Shown here: piece by piece, positions 51,672 through 61,225 of the stretch
How positions within the stretch are numbered: position 1 is the first letter of the stretch
Layout of the letters: every line of letters begins with the position of its first letter
NCBI RefSeq assembly: GCF_026130175.1
Contig: NZ_JAIGNI010000157.1
Span: 20,232 to 84,231, forward strand
DNA from: Lyngbya sp. CCAP 1446/10
GTDB taxonomy: Bacteria > Cyanobacteriota > Cyanobacteriia > Cyanobacteriales > Microcoleaceae
DNA length: 64,000 bases
Reading direction: 5' to 3'
Program-made: the position numbers and the translations under genes
Notes under the pieces: model-generated
Database searches by the model: none
What the model was told of the DNA's origin: nothing
The model's input: only the letters and a program-made list of their open reading frames with translations

Positions 51672-52139
51672 TCAATCATCTCGAAAAGCCGGATCGTTTT
51701 GTCGGGATGCCGATCGACTAGGCGCTGGTACATTAATCCTTTGCGAAGGCCCGGAATTTGCGGGCGAAATATTGGGATCTATGAATCCCAGCAGCAATTT
51801 AGCATCTGCAAAATATCTCGTCCACCGTTCGATACTCGCATCTTTCTGCCACTGGCTGCGGGATACTCTCGATCGCAAAACCGGAACTCTTTGCCGGCTG
51901 CGATCGGCTGTAACTATCACCGTAACTTCTGTTAATCCTGGATTTTCTTGAAACTCGCGGGCGATCGACAATGTGGCCAAATCTTCCGCCTGCTGCACCA
52001 AACTCGCAAAAGATTGACTACCGTCCGAATCTAAGGTAATATAGCTTTCCTTAGTTTCTGCTAAAGATACTGATATACTTGCGGCCAAAAAGACCGTTGC
52101 TAAAATAAAGGTTGAACATAAGCGCCGATGCAAACTCAT
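51672..52139 (-). CDS. Secreted protein of unknown function
   Basis: A 155-residue protein. Residues 1-27 are a signal peptide (RRLCSTFILATVFLAASISV, cut near SLA|ET). The mature part has one alpha/beta-like segment (SFASLVQQAEDLATLSIARE; LTEVTVIVTADRSRQRVPVL) and then a disordered, Ser/Pro-rich C-terminus (PAPSRSASRQNDPAFRDD). The alternating pattern resembles a small family of cyanobacterial periplasmic proteins, but I cannot name it. It lies alone, convergent with no one and upstream of repeats. Confidence 0.6.
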   Translation of the reverse strand: MSLHRRLCSTFILATVFLAASISVSLAETKESYITLDSDGSQSFASLVQQAEDLATLSIAREFQENPGLTEVTVIVTADRSRQRVPVLRSRVSRSQWQKDASIERWTRYFADAKLLLGFIDPNISPANSGPSQRINVPAPSRSASRQNDPAFRDD

Positions 52140-52245
52140 TCTTTTTCAAACTCAATGCTAATACTTGTCAATGATAATAAACAAAATTTAACAGCCGATT
52201 AAGCTGTGATTAAAAAACTCAGGACTGACGACGCATTAAGACTAA

Positions 52246-52311
52246 AGAAACCTGGTTTTTACTGAATCTGCGGGCTGCAAACACGTCTTTTCGTAAAAAA
52301 ACCAGGTTTCT
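52246..52311. repeat. AGAAACCTGGTTTTTAC palindromic repeat
   Basis: AGAAACCTGGTTTTTAC (52246-52262) faces GTAAAAAAACCAGGTTTCT (52293-52311). It belongs to the CCTGG/CCGGG family also seen at 20572-20640. Confidence 0.65.
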
Positions 52312-52422
52312 GACTGCGCCTGCGTCCAGGACTGATAATATTTTGTAGAGTCGGGTTTTCCCCCTGAAGTCAATCCGTTAAATCCGTTAAAAAATCCGCT
52401 GCCGAACTTCCTTCTTCCTGCA

Positions 52423-52911
52423 ATGAAACTAACAAAATGCGCGATCGCCCTCGGTAGCAACTTAGGCGACTCCCTCGCCACACTCAAAAGTGCGATCGCA
52501 ACTCTCAACAATACTCCAGAAATCACAGTAAATTCTTATTCTAGTTGGTATCAAACCGCCCCCGTCGGGCCGCCACAACCCGATTATATTAATGCCTGTG
52601 CCATCCTAGAAGTTGCACTAGAACCCGAACAATTGCTAGCAACTTTATTAGAAATTGAAATAAAATTTAATCGGATTCGCCGCGAAAAATGGGGGCCGAG
52701 AACCCTCGACCTAGATTTGCTGCTGTATGATGATTTAATCCTAGACACTCCGACACTGACTTTACCTCATCCCCGGATGACCGAAAGAGCTTTTGTATTA
52801 GTACCTTTAGCCGAAATTGCGCCGGATTGGGTGCATCCTGTGACGAAAAGTGCGATCGCACAACTCCTGCAAACGGTAAACTGTTCAGGAGTGGAAAAAA
52901 TGAAAGTGTAG
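52423..52911 (+). CDS. folK: 2-amino-4-hydroxy-6-hydroxymethyldihydropteridine diphosphokinase
   Basis: A 162-residue HPPK that transfers pyrophosphate from ATP to hydroxymethyl-dihydropterin in folate synthesis. ALGSNLGDSLATLKSAIATL, SSWYQTAPVGPPQPDYINAC, LLEIEIKFNRIRREKWGPRT, LDLDLLLYDDLILDTP and LPHPRMTERAFVLVPLAEIA are the family blocks, including the LDLDLLLY(D) metal site. It is 49 bases or so upstream of a Nudix gene on the same strand; dihydroneopterin triphosphate also needs a Nudix-type step in folate synthesis, though the neighbour looks ADP-ribose-directed. Confidence 0.95.
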   Translation: MKLTKCAIALGSNLGDSLATLKSAIATLNNTPEITVNSYSSWYQTAPVGPPQPDYINACAILEVALEPEQLLATLLEIEIKFNRIRREKWGPRTLDLDLLLYDDLILDTPTLTLPHPRMTERAFVLVPLAEIAPDWVHPVTKSAIAQLLQTVNCSGVEKMKV

Positions 52912-52989
52912 AAATTGAGCAAAATTCCGGGCTGCGATCGCCTATGATGTTTTAAATCGGTGCAATCAAACATTATTCACTTATCGCTT

Positions 52990-53538
52990 ATGTCGATCGG
53001 TCAAGAACTACCCCAACTCCTCAAACAGCGCCTGTTTTACCAAGGGCGTAAATTCAACTTTGACGTAGCTAGCCTCCGCCTTCCCAACGGTTCCGAAGGC
53101 GACTGGGAATGTATTCGCCACCCCGGCGGAGCACTTGCAGTTCCCGTCACCCCCGAAGGTAAACTCGTCTTGGTGCGACAATACCGCTTCGCAGCCAAAG
53201 GACGGATTTTAGAATTTCCCGCAGGTACTGTCGAAAGCACCGAAAGCCCCGCCGAAACTATCAAACGCGAAATCGAAGAAGAAACCGGATATCGCGCCGG
53301 AAAATGGCGGGAATTAGGCAAATTTATGCTCGCCCCCGGTTATTCCGATGAAATCATTTATGCTTTTTTAGCACAAGATTTGGTCAAATTGGAAAAGCCA
53401 CCAGCGCAAGACGATGATGAAGACATGGAGACAGTTTTATTCACTCCAGAAGAATTAGAAAAAGCGATCTTAGCTGGCGAACCAATTGATGCGAAATCTA
53501 TTTCTAGCTTTTTCTTGGCGCGTCCATTTTTGACTTGA
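52990..53538 (+). CDS. Nudix hydrolase, ADP-ribose pyrophosphatase type
   Basis: A 182-residue enzyme from ATG 52990 (a GTG at 52960 is the upstream option). The Nudix box is complete: GTVESTESPAETIKREIEEE followed by TGY. The upstream PVTPEGKLVLVRQYRFAAKG with EFPAG and the downstream APGYSDEIIYAFLAQDL are those of ADP-ribose/ADP-sugar pyrophosphatases (NudF type). It would hydrolyse ADP-ribose to AMP and ribose-5-phosphate. ADP-ribose is the effector of NrtR, whose gene lies elsewhere in this window, which is a possible functional link. Confidence 0.9.
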   Translation: MSIGQELPQLLKQRLFYQGRKFNFDVASLRLPNGSEGDWECIRHPGGALAVPVTPEGKLVLVRQYRFAAKGRILEFPAGTVESTESPAETIKREIEEETGYRAGKWRELGKFMLAPGYSDEIIYAFLAQDLVKLEKPPAQDDDEDMETVLFTPEELEKAILAGEPIDAKSISSFFLARPFLT

Positions 53539-53665
53539 AGCAGACCGTCCTAGACGCAGATAATTTATCTGTAAGGTGATCTTCGGCGCACCCTACTTAT
53601 TGTATAGTAGTAAGGTGCGCAGTGCGCACCCTACGGGGAACTGTATAAAGCTAAAATATAAAAAA

Positions 53666-55117
53666 ATGTCTGATTTAATTTTATTTTGGCACCGCCGCGA
53701 CTTGCGTATTTCTGACAACATCGGATTGGCGGCAGCGCGCCAGCAAAGCCCGAAAGTAGTCGGGATTTTTTGTCTGGATCGCAATATCCTAAATCTCGAC
53801 GATGTAGCGCCAGCCAGAGTCACCTACATGATCGGCTGCTTGCAAAAACTCTCCTCGCGTTACGTCGAATTTGGCAGCCAATTACTGATAATTCAAGATG
53901 ACCCGATTCTAGGAATACCGAAATTAGCAACAGCGATTAATGCTAAAGCAGTATTTTGGAACTGGGATGTAGAACCCTATGCAAAAAAGCGCGATCAGTC
54001 CGTATCAAATGCCCTCGAACAAGCCGGAATTCAAGTTCAAAATTTCTGGGATCAACTCCTGCACGCCCCGGACGAAATTCGCACCGGCACAGGGAATCCC
54101 TACACAGTTTATACACCATTTTGGAAAAAATGGAACAGCAAACCGAAAGCCCAACCTGTAGAGACACTGCCGATAACTGATCTGGAATTAATGACTGGAT
54201 TGACCGCAGAAGAACAAGAAATTGCTAACCAAGCAGGTGCAATTGAAACACTGCCAACGCCATCTAGTTTGGGATTTATTTGGGAAAATTCGCTGTTAAT
54301 AGAACCCGGAGAAGATGCGGCGCGAGCCAAGTTGGAAGATTTTTGCGATCGGGCAATTTACCAATATCAAGAACAGCGCAATTTCCCCGCAATTAGTGGC
54401 ACATCCGAACTCAGCGCCGCCCTCAAATTTGGTGCAATTGGCATCCGTACTGTTTGGCAAGCTACCCAGATAGTAATGGAAACTTGCCGCAGCGAAGAAG
54501 CCTGCACAAGCATCAGCACTTGGCAACAGGAAATAGCGTGGCGAGAATTTTACCAACACGCCATGTATAACTTCCCAGAATTAGCAGACGGGCCGTATCG
54601 TAAAGCATTCAAAGACTTTCCTTGGGAAAACGATGAAAAGCTGTTTCAAGCTTGGTGTAGGGGCAAAACTGGCTATCCAATTATCGATGCGGCAATGCGG
54701 CAGTTAAATCAGACTGGTTGGATGCACAATCGCTGTCGTATGATAGTCGCTAGTTTCCTCACGAAAGATTTAATTATTAACTGGCAGTGGGGCGAAAAAT
54801 ACTTCATGCAAAATTTGATTGATGGCGACCTTTCTGCTAATAATGGCGGCTGGCAGTGGAGTGCATCGAGCGGCATGGACCCGAAACCTTTGCGAATATT
54901 TAATCCCGCCAGTCAAGCTCAGAAATTTGACCAGGAAGGGGAATATATTCGGCACTGGGTTCCAGAATTGCGCCGAGTTGATACGAAACTTTTGCTAACT
55001 GGAAATATTTCGCCTATTGAACGCCGGCTGCTTCATTATCCCGATCCTATCGTAGATCACAACGAGCAGCAGCGCAAGTTTAAGGAAATTTATAAACAGC
55101 AAAAAATAGCAGATTAG
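53666..55117 (+). CDS. phrA: Deoxyribodipyrimidine photolyase
   Basis: A 483-residue flavoprotein from ATG 53666 ([18 protein letters not shown]). The frame continues 30 codons upstream through repeat sequence without meaning. The N-terminal antenna domain and C-terminal FAD domain are present. [77 protein letters not shown] and the conserved Trp chain identify a class I CPD photolyase, likely with the deazaflavin antenna typical of cyanobacteria. It repairs UV-induced pyrimidine dimers with blue light. A cryptochrome is a less likely alternative. Confidence 0.95.
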   Translation: MSDLILFWHRRDLRISDNIGLAAARQQSPKVVGIFCLDRNILNLDDVAPARVTYMIGCLQKLSSRYVEFGSQLLIIQDDPILGIPKLATAINAKAVFWNWDVEPYAKKRDQSVSNALEQAGIQVQNFWDQLLHAPDEIRTGTGNPYTVYTPFWKKWNSKPKAQPVETLPITDLELMTGLTAEEQEIANQAGAIETLPTPSSLGFIWENSLLIEPGEDAARAKLEDFCDRAIYQYQEQRNFPAISGTSELSAALKFGAIGIRTVWQATQIVMETCRSEEACTSISTWQQEIAWREFYQHAMYNFPELADGPYRKAFKDFPWENDEKLFQAWCRGKTGYPIIDAAMRQLNQTGWMHNRCRMIVASFLTKDLIINWQWGEKYFMQNLIDGDLSANNGGWQWSASSGMDPKPLRIFNPASQAQKFDQEGEYIRHWVPELRRVDTKLLLTGNISPIERRLLHYPDPIVDHNEQQRKFKEIYKQQKIAD

Positions 55118-55121
55118 AAAA

Positions 55122-55275
55122 CCGGGCGAATGGAATTCGCGCCTACACAGACAAAACCCGCCTCCGCGGGTTGAAGAAAGAAAGAAAACCGGGCGAATGG
55201 AATTAGGTTGTTTTCTTTACACCTTCTGAATTCGGACGAAATTTTTTGTAGCCGCGGTTTCAACCACCGTCTTAT
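55122..55275. repeat. Repeat cluster after the photolyase gene
   Basis: Two copies of GAAAACCGGGCGAATGGAATT, one CTACACAGACAAAACCCGCC-CCGCGGGTT module and one GCGGTTTCAACCACCGTCTT lie directly after the stop codon. They are members of the same families as the 28013 and 62356 arrays. Confidence 0.8.
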
Positions 55276-55327
55276 CTGATCTAAATCGTATTGAGTTACA
55301 ATAAAATTAAATAAATTGGAGGTTGAA

Positions 55328-55975
55328 ATGGTAACGCTGCAATTAAGACAAATCAGTGTACCACCAGGACATAGACTACTGTTACATGATGTCAAATGGC
55401 AGGAATTTGAAGCTATTTTAGAAGAGTTGGGAGAACACCGTGGCTCTAGAATAGCTTACAGTCAAGAAACTTTGGAGATTAGGATGCCACTCCCAGAACA
55501 TGAATTTAATAAAGAGATCATTGGCGATATGGTCAGAATACTAATCGAAGAACTTGAAATTGACTTTGAACCATTTGGTTCGACGACTTTCAAAGAAAAA
55601 AGTATGTTACAAGGAATTGAAGCGGATAAATCTTTTTATATTCAAAATTACGCTCTAATGATTGGCAAAAAACGCATCGACTTAACTATTGATCCGCCGC
55701 CGGATTTAGCAATTGAAGTCGATTTAACTTCCAAAATTCAACTGGATGCTTATGAGGCGTTGGGAGTACCGGAAATTTGGCGCTATGAAAATAAAAGGCT
55801 TCAGATTAATGTGCTTGAAGATGGGAAATATGTTGAATCGGAAATTAGTCCGATATTTCCCAATCTGCCAATTATTGAAGCTATTTCTCAGTATTGCGAA
55901 CAAAGTCAAACAGCGGGCACGAGTCAAACTCTCCGATTGTTTCGGAAATGGGTTAGAGAGCAAATACAAAATTGA
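55328..55975 (+). CDS. Uma2 family endonuclease-like protein (DUF820)
   Basis: A 215-residue PD-(D/E)XK-fold protein. GGAGG lies seven bases before ATG 55328, fixing the start. Nuclease-fold residues are visible: RGSRIAYSQETLEIRMPLPE near residue 40, ...EADKSFYIQN and DLTIDPPPDLAIEVDLTSKI, where the D...E-V core is the acidic centre. LGVPEIWRYENKRLQI follows. Uma2-type genes are highly expanded in cyanobacteria, are often mobile, and have no settled function. A second member is at 59302-60042. Confidence 0.9.
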   Translation: MVTLQLRQISVPPGHRLLLHDVKWQEFEAILEELGEHRGSRIAYSQETLEIRMPLPEHEFNKEIIGDMVRILIEELEIDFEPFGSTTFKEKSMLQGIEADKSFYIQNYALMIGKKRIDLTIDPPPDLAIEVDLTSKIQLDAYEALGVPEIWRYENKRLQINVLEDGKYVESEISPIFPNLPIIEAISQYCEQSQTAGTSQTLRLFRKWVREQIQN

Positions 55976-56025
55976 TCGCATATCCCCAATTTTCTAACAG
56001 CAAACGCCCTAATCTCGTTGGATTT

Positions 56026-56475
56026 TTAATTTCGTTTTTGGGAAATTGAGAGAGAATAAGGGTGTTGAGCTTGCGATCGATCGCCCACAAAAATCACATA
56101 AGTTCCCTTGTCCCCATAACCGGAAAATTCTACATTCCCCGCAGCAGCATTCGCCGGTAGCACGCAGAAACGACCCCTCGGCCCCTGAATCATCAAAGTC
56201 GGAGCTCCCGCAGTTTGTACTGCAATTTTCCAGTAAGGTAAATCCTGGGTTACTTCGATGACGTGGTTTGGGCCTTGGGCTACAAAACCGCAGTCGCCGC
56301 TATTGTTCGGGCCGCCGGAGACTCCCGAAACTCTCAGCGGTTCGGGAAATCCCGGAGCAATTTGCAGCGGTTGGCTCCGAATAGCTCCGGCATCCGCTAA
56401 AATCATTGCTAAGGCTAGGGTTACGATCGAGCCAAAGCGTAGTCTGGGGCGATCGCAGGGATAGCATATCTTCAT
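56026..56475 (-). CDS. Small secreted protein of unknown function
   Basis: A 149-residue protein with a signal peptide (LRFGSIVTLALAMILADAGA, cut near IRSQ|P). The mature domain is strand-rich with one Cys pair (GDCGFVAQGPNHVIEVTQDL; GRFCVLPANAAAGNVEFSGY) and the ending DKGTYVIFVGDRSQAQHPYS. This looks like a small pre-peptidase-like or beta-sandwich domain. No enzyme motif is present. It is common in style among cyanobacterial periplasmic proteins, but I cannot name it. Confidence 0.65.
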   Translation of the reverse strand: MKICYPCDRPRLRFGSIVTLALAMILADAGAIRSQPLQIAPGFPEPLRVSGVSGGPNNSGDCGFVAQGPNHVIEVTQDLPYWKIAVQTAGAPTLMIQGPRGRFCVLPANAAAGNVEFSGYGDKGTYVIFVGDRSQAQHPYSLSISQKRN

Positions 56476-56638
56476 TTTTATCCTTATTTATCCGAAATTT
56501 ATCGGAACATAATGGCTTCGGTTCTACTTCTTTGACAGTAGAAGATAATTAGGGGTTCCGAACACGCTAATGTGACTCTTATTAATGTGACCGTCCTAAA
56601 ATGATTAATGTACAGCTAAACTAACTCCAATTTTTTTT

Positions 56639-56953
56639 ATGAATCCTCAAAATAACTTCAATTGGCAGCAGGCGATCGGATCACTAAAAGCTAAACTAGA
56701 GCGATCGCCTCTCATCCAACAAAATCCAGACAGCTATCAAGCCGTCGGAACCTTCTACAATCAATCTCTGGACAAGTTTCAAAGACTCCCCAAAGCGGGG
56801 CAGGTGGCAGTCTTTGCCGTCGGAGCGATAATTGTCCTGACTGTCTTCAATAGCATCGTACAGCTAATTTCCGCGCTGATGACTCTTGGCGTTCTGGGAG
56901 TGCTAATCTACATAGCGTACAAATTGGCAATTGCTCCTGATTCCTCCAACTAA
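56639..56953 (+). CDS. Small membrane protein of unknown function
   Basis: A 104-residue protein. The N-terminal half (FNWQQAIGSLKAKLERSPLI ... YNQSLDKFQRLPKAGQ) is polar and helical. The C-terminal half carries one long or two short hydrophobic segments (VAVFAVGAIIVLTVFNSIVQ and ALMTLGVLGVLIYIAYKLAI). It lies 25 bases before the RDD-pentapeptide gene on the same strand, so they probably share an operon and a membrane location. No family is recognised. Confidence 0.65.
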   Translation: MNPQNNFNWQQAIGSLKAKLERSPLIQQNPDSYQAVGTFYNQSLDKFQRLPKAGQVAVFAVGAIIVLTVFNSIVQLISALMTLGVLGVLIYIAYKLAIAPDSSN

Positions 56954-56978
56954 CGACTAACAATAGGAAATTATAAAT

Positions 56979-59108
56979 ATGGCTAGCCCAACCGCACCCG
57001 GTGATATTAATCAACCCGATCCATCTTGGCAGACACAATCCCAGCAAATGCCACTGCTGGTTCGCCGGTGTGGCGCTTGGGCCGTTGAAATTTCGTTAAT
57101 TGCAGCTAGCGCCCTGGTTCCCTTCAGTATCGGGGCATTGGTTAACAAAGAAGCTCAAACCGTGCCACTCAATCCCTCGGTAGCAGCAGCATCGGAAACT
57201 GTCGCCCGTATTTTGGCTATCCCCGTGCGCGATCGCAACCCCAGAGTTGCACCCCTAACTAATCTATTCTGGTCGGGGGCACTGCTAGCACCGGCAGTTT
57301 TAGCTGCGTGGCAGTTGTTTTTGCTCGCCAGAACCGGTCAAACTCTCCCGAAACGCTGGTTTGGGGTCAAACTTGTCACAGCGTCGGGTGTTCCTCCGGG
57401 TTTTCGGCGAGTGCTAATTCGTGAAAGTTTGGGGCGCTGGGGAGTGCCTCTGGGCGTCGCCTACGGCATTTGGCGCTTATCGGGCGCGTTTCCTGATTTA
57501 ATCATTTTAGGCGGGCTGAGTGGCTTGGCAATCCTCGCAGACGGGGCTTTTGCGTTGCGCTACAAACGGCAGTCGGGGCACGATCGACTTGTGAATACTT
57601 TGGTTGTCAATGCTCGATCGCACGAACAATCTGCCAATCCTGTCAAAAGTCAAGAATGGACTCAGGAAGATGCCCAAATTGCAGCTTTGGTTTTGACTCC
57701 CGAAACTGGGGTGAAGGAAGATCCCAGTTTGTGGAATTGGATGCGCCAACATCCAGGCACAACTTTAGTAATAGTTACCATCGGCAGCGCGGGATTGATT
57801 TTAAGTTTGTTTGTTGGCACTCTGATTTACACTCAAAGTCAAGCAAATATGCGGGATTCTCGGCAACGGAATGACGAATTATTTGTGGCTTTAGTGAATA
57901 AATTGTCTCCGACTTCGGCTAACGGAACATCGGGCAGGCGATCGGCAATTTTAGCTTTAGGCGCGGTAGAAGACTCCCGCGCCGTACCGCTGTTAGCCGA
58001 TTTGCTGGCGCAAGAAGACAGCAAGGTCATGTTGGACGCGATCCAGCAAGCTTTAGTTAGTACCGGCCCGAAAGCTTTACCTGACTTGCAACGGCTGAAC
58101 CAAGCTCTCAGCAATGACCTGGAATCCCTGCGCTACGGAGGGAAGACTGCGGAACGTGAGTTAGCGGCTACCCGTCAGAGAACAGTGCAAAGGGCGATCG
58201 GCAAAATTCTCACAGTGTATAGCAGCCAGCTCAACGGCGCGGATTTGAGCCGCACAGATTTAAGTCAAAGTCCTGCGGGCCCAGGTCAGTTTACTTTAGT
58301 ATTAGACAAAGTTGACTTGTCAGGAATTAAGCTCAGAAAAACCAATTTAACCAATGCCAGCTTGCAGGGAGCTCGCTTTTATGGAACTGGCGAAGACAGG
58401 CGACCTGGTACATTTGACGATTGGATTTCTGACTTAAGCGAAGCTAATTTTGAGGGAGCAAATTTAACCGGAGCATCTTTGAACAGTGCAGTAATGAACC
58501 GCACTACTTTTGTGCGCGCTGTCCTGAACAAAGCTAATTTCTCAAGCGGAAGTTTGACTGGAGCTAATTTTAGTAGTGCTCTATTAATTGGAGCAAACTT
58601 GCAGCAAGCAATGTTAAAAGAGGCAAGTTTTACTGGTGCAGATATCGGCAGCGCTAATTTTTCGGGAGCAAATTTGGAAGGCGCGCGTTTAGCCAAAGTG
58701 AAGGCTCAAGGCGCTCAATTGTCCTTGACAAACTTGTCTAAATCGGAATGGCAAGGTGCTGATTTATCTGGTGCTGATTTGAGCGGTGCAAATTTACAAA
58801 ATGCTGATTTGAGTTCAGCTAAACTCGCCAACGCGAATTTAAAAGACGCTCGGTTGCAAGATGCTAATTTGCGGAATGCGGACGTGAGTTCGGTTGATTT
58901 CCGGGGCGCGAATTTAGCTGGAGTGAATTTTCAAAGCGCTGTGTTTCTGGGGAAGGCGACTTCGGATCAGTTTATTCAAAGTCCTGTCGGTAGCAAATCG
59001 GGTCGATTCCAAGGAGTTAATTTTGGGGAGGCTAAGAATTTAGATCAAAGTCAAATTGCTTATATTTGTTTGCAGGGTGGGAATCATCCGAAGTGCCCGA
59101 CGAAATAG
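56979..59108 (+). CDS. RDD domain-HEAT-like-pentapeptide repeat membrane protein
   Basis: A 709-residue protein. Residues ~25-210 form an RDD-type membrane domain (LVRRCGAWAVEISLIAASAL; GQTLPKRWFGVKLVTASGVP; RRVLIRESLGRWGVP). Another membrane segment lies at ~262-285. Residues ~305-400 look like HEAT repeats (SAILALGAVEDSRAVPLLAD). From ~415 to ~670 there are about thirty A(D/N)LxxA-type pentapeptides (ADLSGADLSGANLQNADLSS). Pentapeptides form a right-handed beta-helix that may bind a protein or mimic DNA. The RDD/HEAT/pentapeptide combination is not common. It is preceded by a small membrane gene. Function unknown. Confidence 0.85.
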   Translation: MASPTAPGDINQPDPSWQTQSQQMPLLVRRCGAWAVEISLIAASALVPFSIGALVNKEAQTVPLNPSVAAASETVARILAIPVRDRNPRVAPLTNLFWSGALLAPAVLAAWQLFLLARTGQTLPKRWFGVKLVTASGVPPGFRRVLIRESLGRWGVPLGVAYGIWRLSGAFPDLIILGGLSGLAILADGAFALRYKRQSGHDRLVNTLVVNARSHEQSANPVKSQEWTQEDAQIAALVLTPETGVKEDPSLWNWMRQHPGTTLVIVTIGSAGLILSLFVGTLIYTQSQANMRDSRQRNDELFVALVNKLSPTSANGTSGRRSAILALGAVEDSRAVPLLADLLAQEDSKVMLDAIQQALVSTGPKALPDLQRLNQALSNDLESLRYGGKTAERELAATRQRTVQRAIGKILTVYSSQLNGADLSRTDLSQSPAGPGQFTLVLDKVDLSGIKLRKTNLTNASLQGARFYGTGEDRRPGTFDDWISDLSEANFEGANLTGASLNSAVMNRTTFVRAVLNKANFSSGSLTGANFSSALLIGANLQQAMLKEASFTGADIGSANFSGANLEGARLAKVKAQGAQLSLTNLSKSEWQGADLSGADLSGANLQNADLSSAKLANANLKDARLQDANLRNADVSSVDFRGANLAGVNFQSAVFLGKATSDQFIQSPVGSKSGRFQGVNFGEAKNLDQSQIAYICLQGGNHPKCPTK

Positions 59109-59251
59109 TATCAAATCCGTTGGCATCGGAATTATTAGTAGCTGAAGGAGACGGCAGTGCCGTCTCCTTACAATTAATCACGGTAGGGAGACGGTACTAC
59201 CTTGGACTCTATATCATAAGGAGTGTAACCGGAATTTATGTAAAATACCAA

Positions 59252-59280
59252 AACCCCGACTTCTTCAAAAAATCGGGGTT
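59252..59280. terminator. Bidirectional hairpin terminator
   Basis: AACCCCGA ... TCGGGGTT around a 13-base loop lies between the convergent 3' ends of the pentapeptide gene and the Uma2 gene. There are A/T-rich flanks on both sides. Confidence 0.6.
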
Positions 59281-59301
59281 CTAAAGTGCGAGATTTTGTA
59301 A

Positions 59302-60042
59302 TTAGTTGATATTATCAGGATCTATCCCCAACTCTCGCAATCGTTCAGCTAGGCGATCGGCGCGCTGGGATTCCTGTTGTGCACGTTGGGATTCCTGTTG
59401 TGCGCGTTGCGATTCCTGTTGGAGACGTTGCGCTGATTCCTTCACCTGTTCTTCAGGAGTCAAATAACGTTTTCCATCAGCATCGTACCAATACAACCAC
59501 TCCCTTGTCACCCCAGAATAATTGCCCCTTTCACAGCCAATTCCCAAACCAATCTCTGGCATCCAAACTAGATTTTCTGGCTGTAACTCATAGGAACCAT
59601 TGACTAACTTATATACTTCCAAACGGGGTTTACGTCGGCGGCGGGAAGAATAAATGACGTAATAAAGTACGCCTAACCTTTGATATTCTTCCAACTTGGC
59701 GGTGTATTCCTTGCGAGGAGTCGGGGAAACAACTTCCAGTACAAAACTGGGCATGACCTTTTCCTCCCACACCACATAACTTGGACGCAATTCTTCATCA
59801 TAAAACCGTTGCACCCCTAAACTCAAGAAGGCATCTGGCACAATCGGAGGTTTTTCGGGGTGATGGTAAAGACCCATATCTATACCAAAAAACCAGTCCA
59901 TGCGTTCCCCCCAAAGTATGAGCAATATTGCTTTTAGCAATCCTGGGATTAATTCTTGCAGTTCGTTATCCACTGGTGTTTCATCTGAGTCTGGTAGTTC
60001 GTCGGCTGAGGGCCAGTGCTTCGGAAAGTTGTAATCTAACAT
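59302..60042 (-). CDS. Uma2 family endonuclease-like protein (DUF820) with coiled-coil tail
   Basis: A 246-residue protein. The N-terminal PD-(D/E)XK-like domain reads LLILWGERMDWFFGIDMGLY, PDAFLSLGVQRFYDEELRPS, VMPSFVLEVVSPTPRKEYTA and KLEEYQRLGVLYYVIYSSRR. This is the second Uma2 clade, with the E-V-V-S-P-T signature. A C-terminal coiled coil of repeated QQESQRA heptads (~205-235) follows. The heptad coding DNA is itself a tandem repeat and may be length-variable. It has no operon partner. Function of the family is unsettled. Confidence 0.88.
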   Translation of the reverse strand: MLDYNFPKHWPSADELPDSDETPVDNELQELIPGLLKAILLILWGERMDWFFGIDMGLYHHPEKPPIVPDAFLSLGVQRFYDEELRPSYVVWEEKVMPSFVLEVVSPTPRKEYTAKLEEYQRLGVLYYVIYSSRRRRKPRLEVYKLVNGSYELQPENLVWMPEIGLGIGCERGNYSGVTREWLYWYDADGKRYLTPEEQVKESAQRLQQESQRAQQESQRAQQESQRADRLAERLRELGIDPDNIN

Positions 60043-60305
60043 GGCGGCTTTTCTCGAAACTCACTAATATTATAGCATTCACTTGTTTGGTGTTTTTTGG
60101 GAATTTGGTTGAGATTTTAACGAACCGCGAAGACGCGAAGGAAGAGAATCAAAAAGAAGAAGATAGATCAAATCGTGTTCGGTGGCATTTTTATTGTTTG
60201 TCTCTTCGGACACTTGAAGCTGTCGGACACAATCTAAGCCACTTAATTTGAAATAATTTTTGTAAAGATCGGCTGAGAGTTGCCCGATCGCCTATACTAA
60301 GCTAA
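60043..60305. other. Intergenic region upstream of the cobalamin riboswitch
   Basis: No gene is seen. An A-rich purine tract with a dispersed motif (ACGAACCGCGAAGACGCGAA) lies at about 60120-60140. The promoter for the riboswitch-cbiMNQ transcript should lie within the last 100 bases. Confidence 0.45.
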
Positions 60306-60428
60306 TCATTCGGTTCTAATGGGGAGCAGCCATTAGAGGAAACGGGGAAAGTTCGGTGTAAGTCCGGCGCTGTCCCGCAACTGTAATGAAAGCCATGTCG
60401 CTTTCTAAGTCAGGATGCCCGCCGATGT
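60306..60428 (+). promoter_or_regulatory. Cobalamin riboswitch upstream of cbiM
   Basis: The conserved series GGGAGCAGCCATTAGAGGAA, GTTCGGTGTAAGTCCGGCGC, TGTCCCGCAACTGTAATG and AGTCAGGATGCCCGCC (B12 box) is present with the expected spacing. It ends about 35 bases before the cbiM start, so adenosylcobalamin would probably block transcription or translation of cbiMNQ. Confidence 0.95.
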
Positions 60429-60462
60429 GTTTGTTTACATAGTTTCATCTGCGAGGTTCAGC

Positions 60463-61221
60463 GTGAAGGCCAGAAATCGGAAATTAGTCAGCCTGGGATT
60501 GATGGCTGGCTTAAGTTGTTATATTGTCCTCGGTTCGGCAACCCCCGCCGCAGCTATGCACATTTCGGAAGGTTTTTTGCCGGTGCAATGGGCGGCGTTT
60601 TGGTGGATAGTGGCGTTACCTTTTTTTCTAGTTGGTTTGCGATCGATCGCCCGCATTACAAAAGAACACCCGGAACTTAAACTGCTGTTAGCTTTGGCGG
60701 GTGCGTTTACTTTTGTGCTTTCTGCTTTAAAAATTCCTTCGGTAACGGGCAGTTGTTCTCACCCGACGGGTACTGGTTTGGGTGCGATTTTGTTCGGCCC
60801 TTCGGTGATGGCTGTACTCGGCGCTTTAGTGCTGCTTTTTCAAGCGGTTTTGTTGGCCCACGGCGGCTTGACAACCCTGGGAGCAAATATGTTTTCGATG
60901 GCGATTGTTGGCCCTTTTGCTGCGTATTTTGTCTATCATTTGCTGTTGCGAACTGGTAGTCAGCGGGCGGCAATATTTTGTGCTTCGGCTTTGGCAGATT
61001 TGCTGACTTATGTGATGACTTCGATTCAATTAGCATTGGCTTTTCCCGCAGCAAGCGGCGGTTTTATGGCTTCGTTTATTAAGTTTGCTAGCATCTTTGC
61101 TATTACTCAAGTACCCCTGGCGATTAGTGAGGGATTGCTGACTGTATTAGTCTGGAATTGGCTGCATTCCTACGGAAAGCCAGAGTTGGAAACTTTGAAA
61201 TTATTGAGACAGGAGTCATAA
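60463..61221 (+). CDS. cbiM: Cobalt ECF transporter S component CbiM
   Basis: A 252-residue membrane protein. GAGG six bases before GTG 60463 fixes the start; the longer frame from 60415 would begin inside the riboswitch B12 box and is rejected. The N-terminal leader ([20 protein letters not shown]...) ends before [10 protein letters not shown], exposing the Met-His N-terminus whose His is essential for cobalt binding in CbiM/Nik[21 protein letters not shown] is the second signature. It captures Co(II) for the CbiMNQO importer. Transcription is linked to cbiN and cbiQ and controlled by the upstream riboswitch. Confidence 0.95.
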   Translation: MKARNRKLVSLGLMAGLSCYIVLGSATPAAAMHISEGFLPVQWAAFWWIVALPFFLVGLRSIARITKEHPELKLLLALAGAFTFVLSALKIPSVTGSCSHPTGTGLGAILFGPSVMAVLGALVLLFQAVLLAHGGLTTLGANMFSMAIVGPFAAYFVYHLLLRTGSQRAAIFCASALADLLTYVMTSIQLALAFPAASGGFMASFIKFASIFAITQVPLAISEGLLTVLVWNWLHSYGKPELETLKLLRQES

Positions 61222-61225
61222 AGTC

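Noticed and set aside
59302..59450. QQESQRA repeats as a separate repeat protein
   Set aside because: They are the in-frame coiled-coil tail of the Uma2 gene.
60415..60462. Upstream ATG start for cbiM
   Set aside because: It lies inside the B12 box of the riboswitch, and a GTG with a proper ribosome-binding site follows at 60463.
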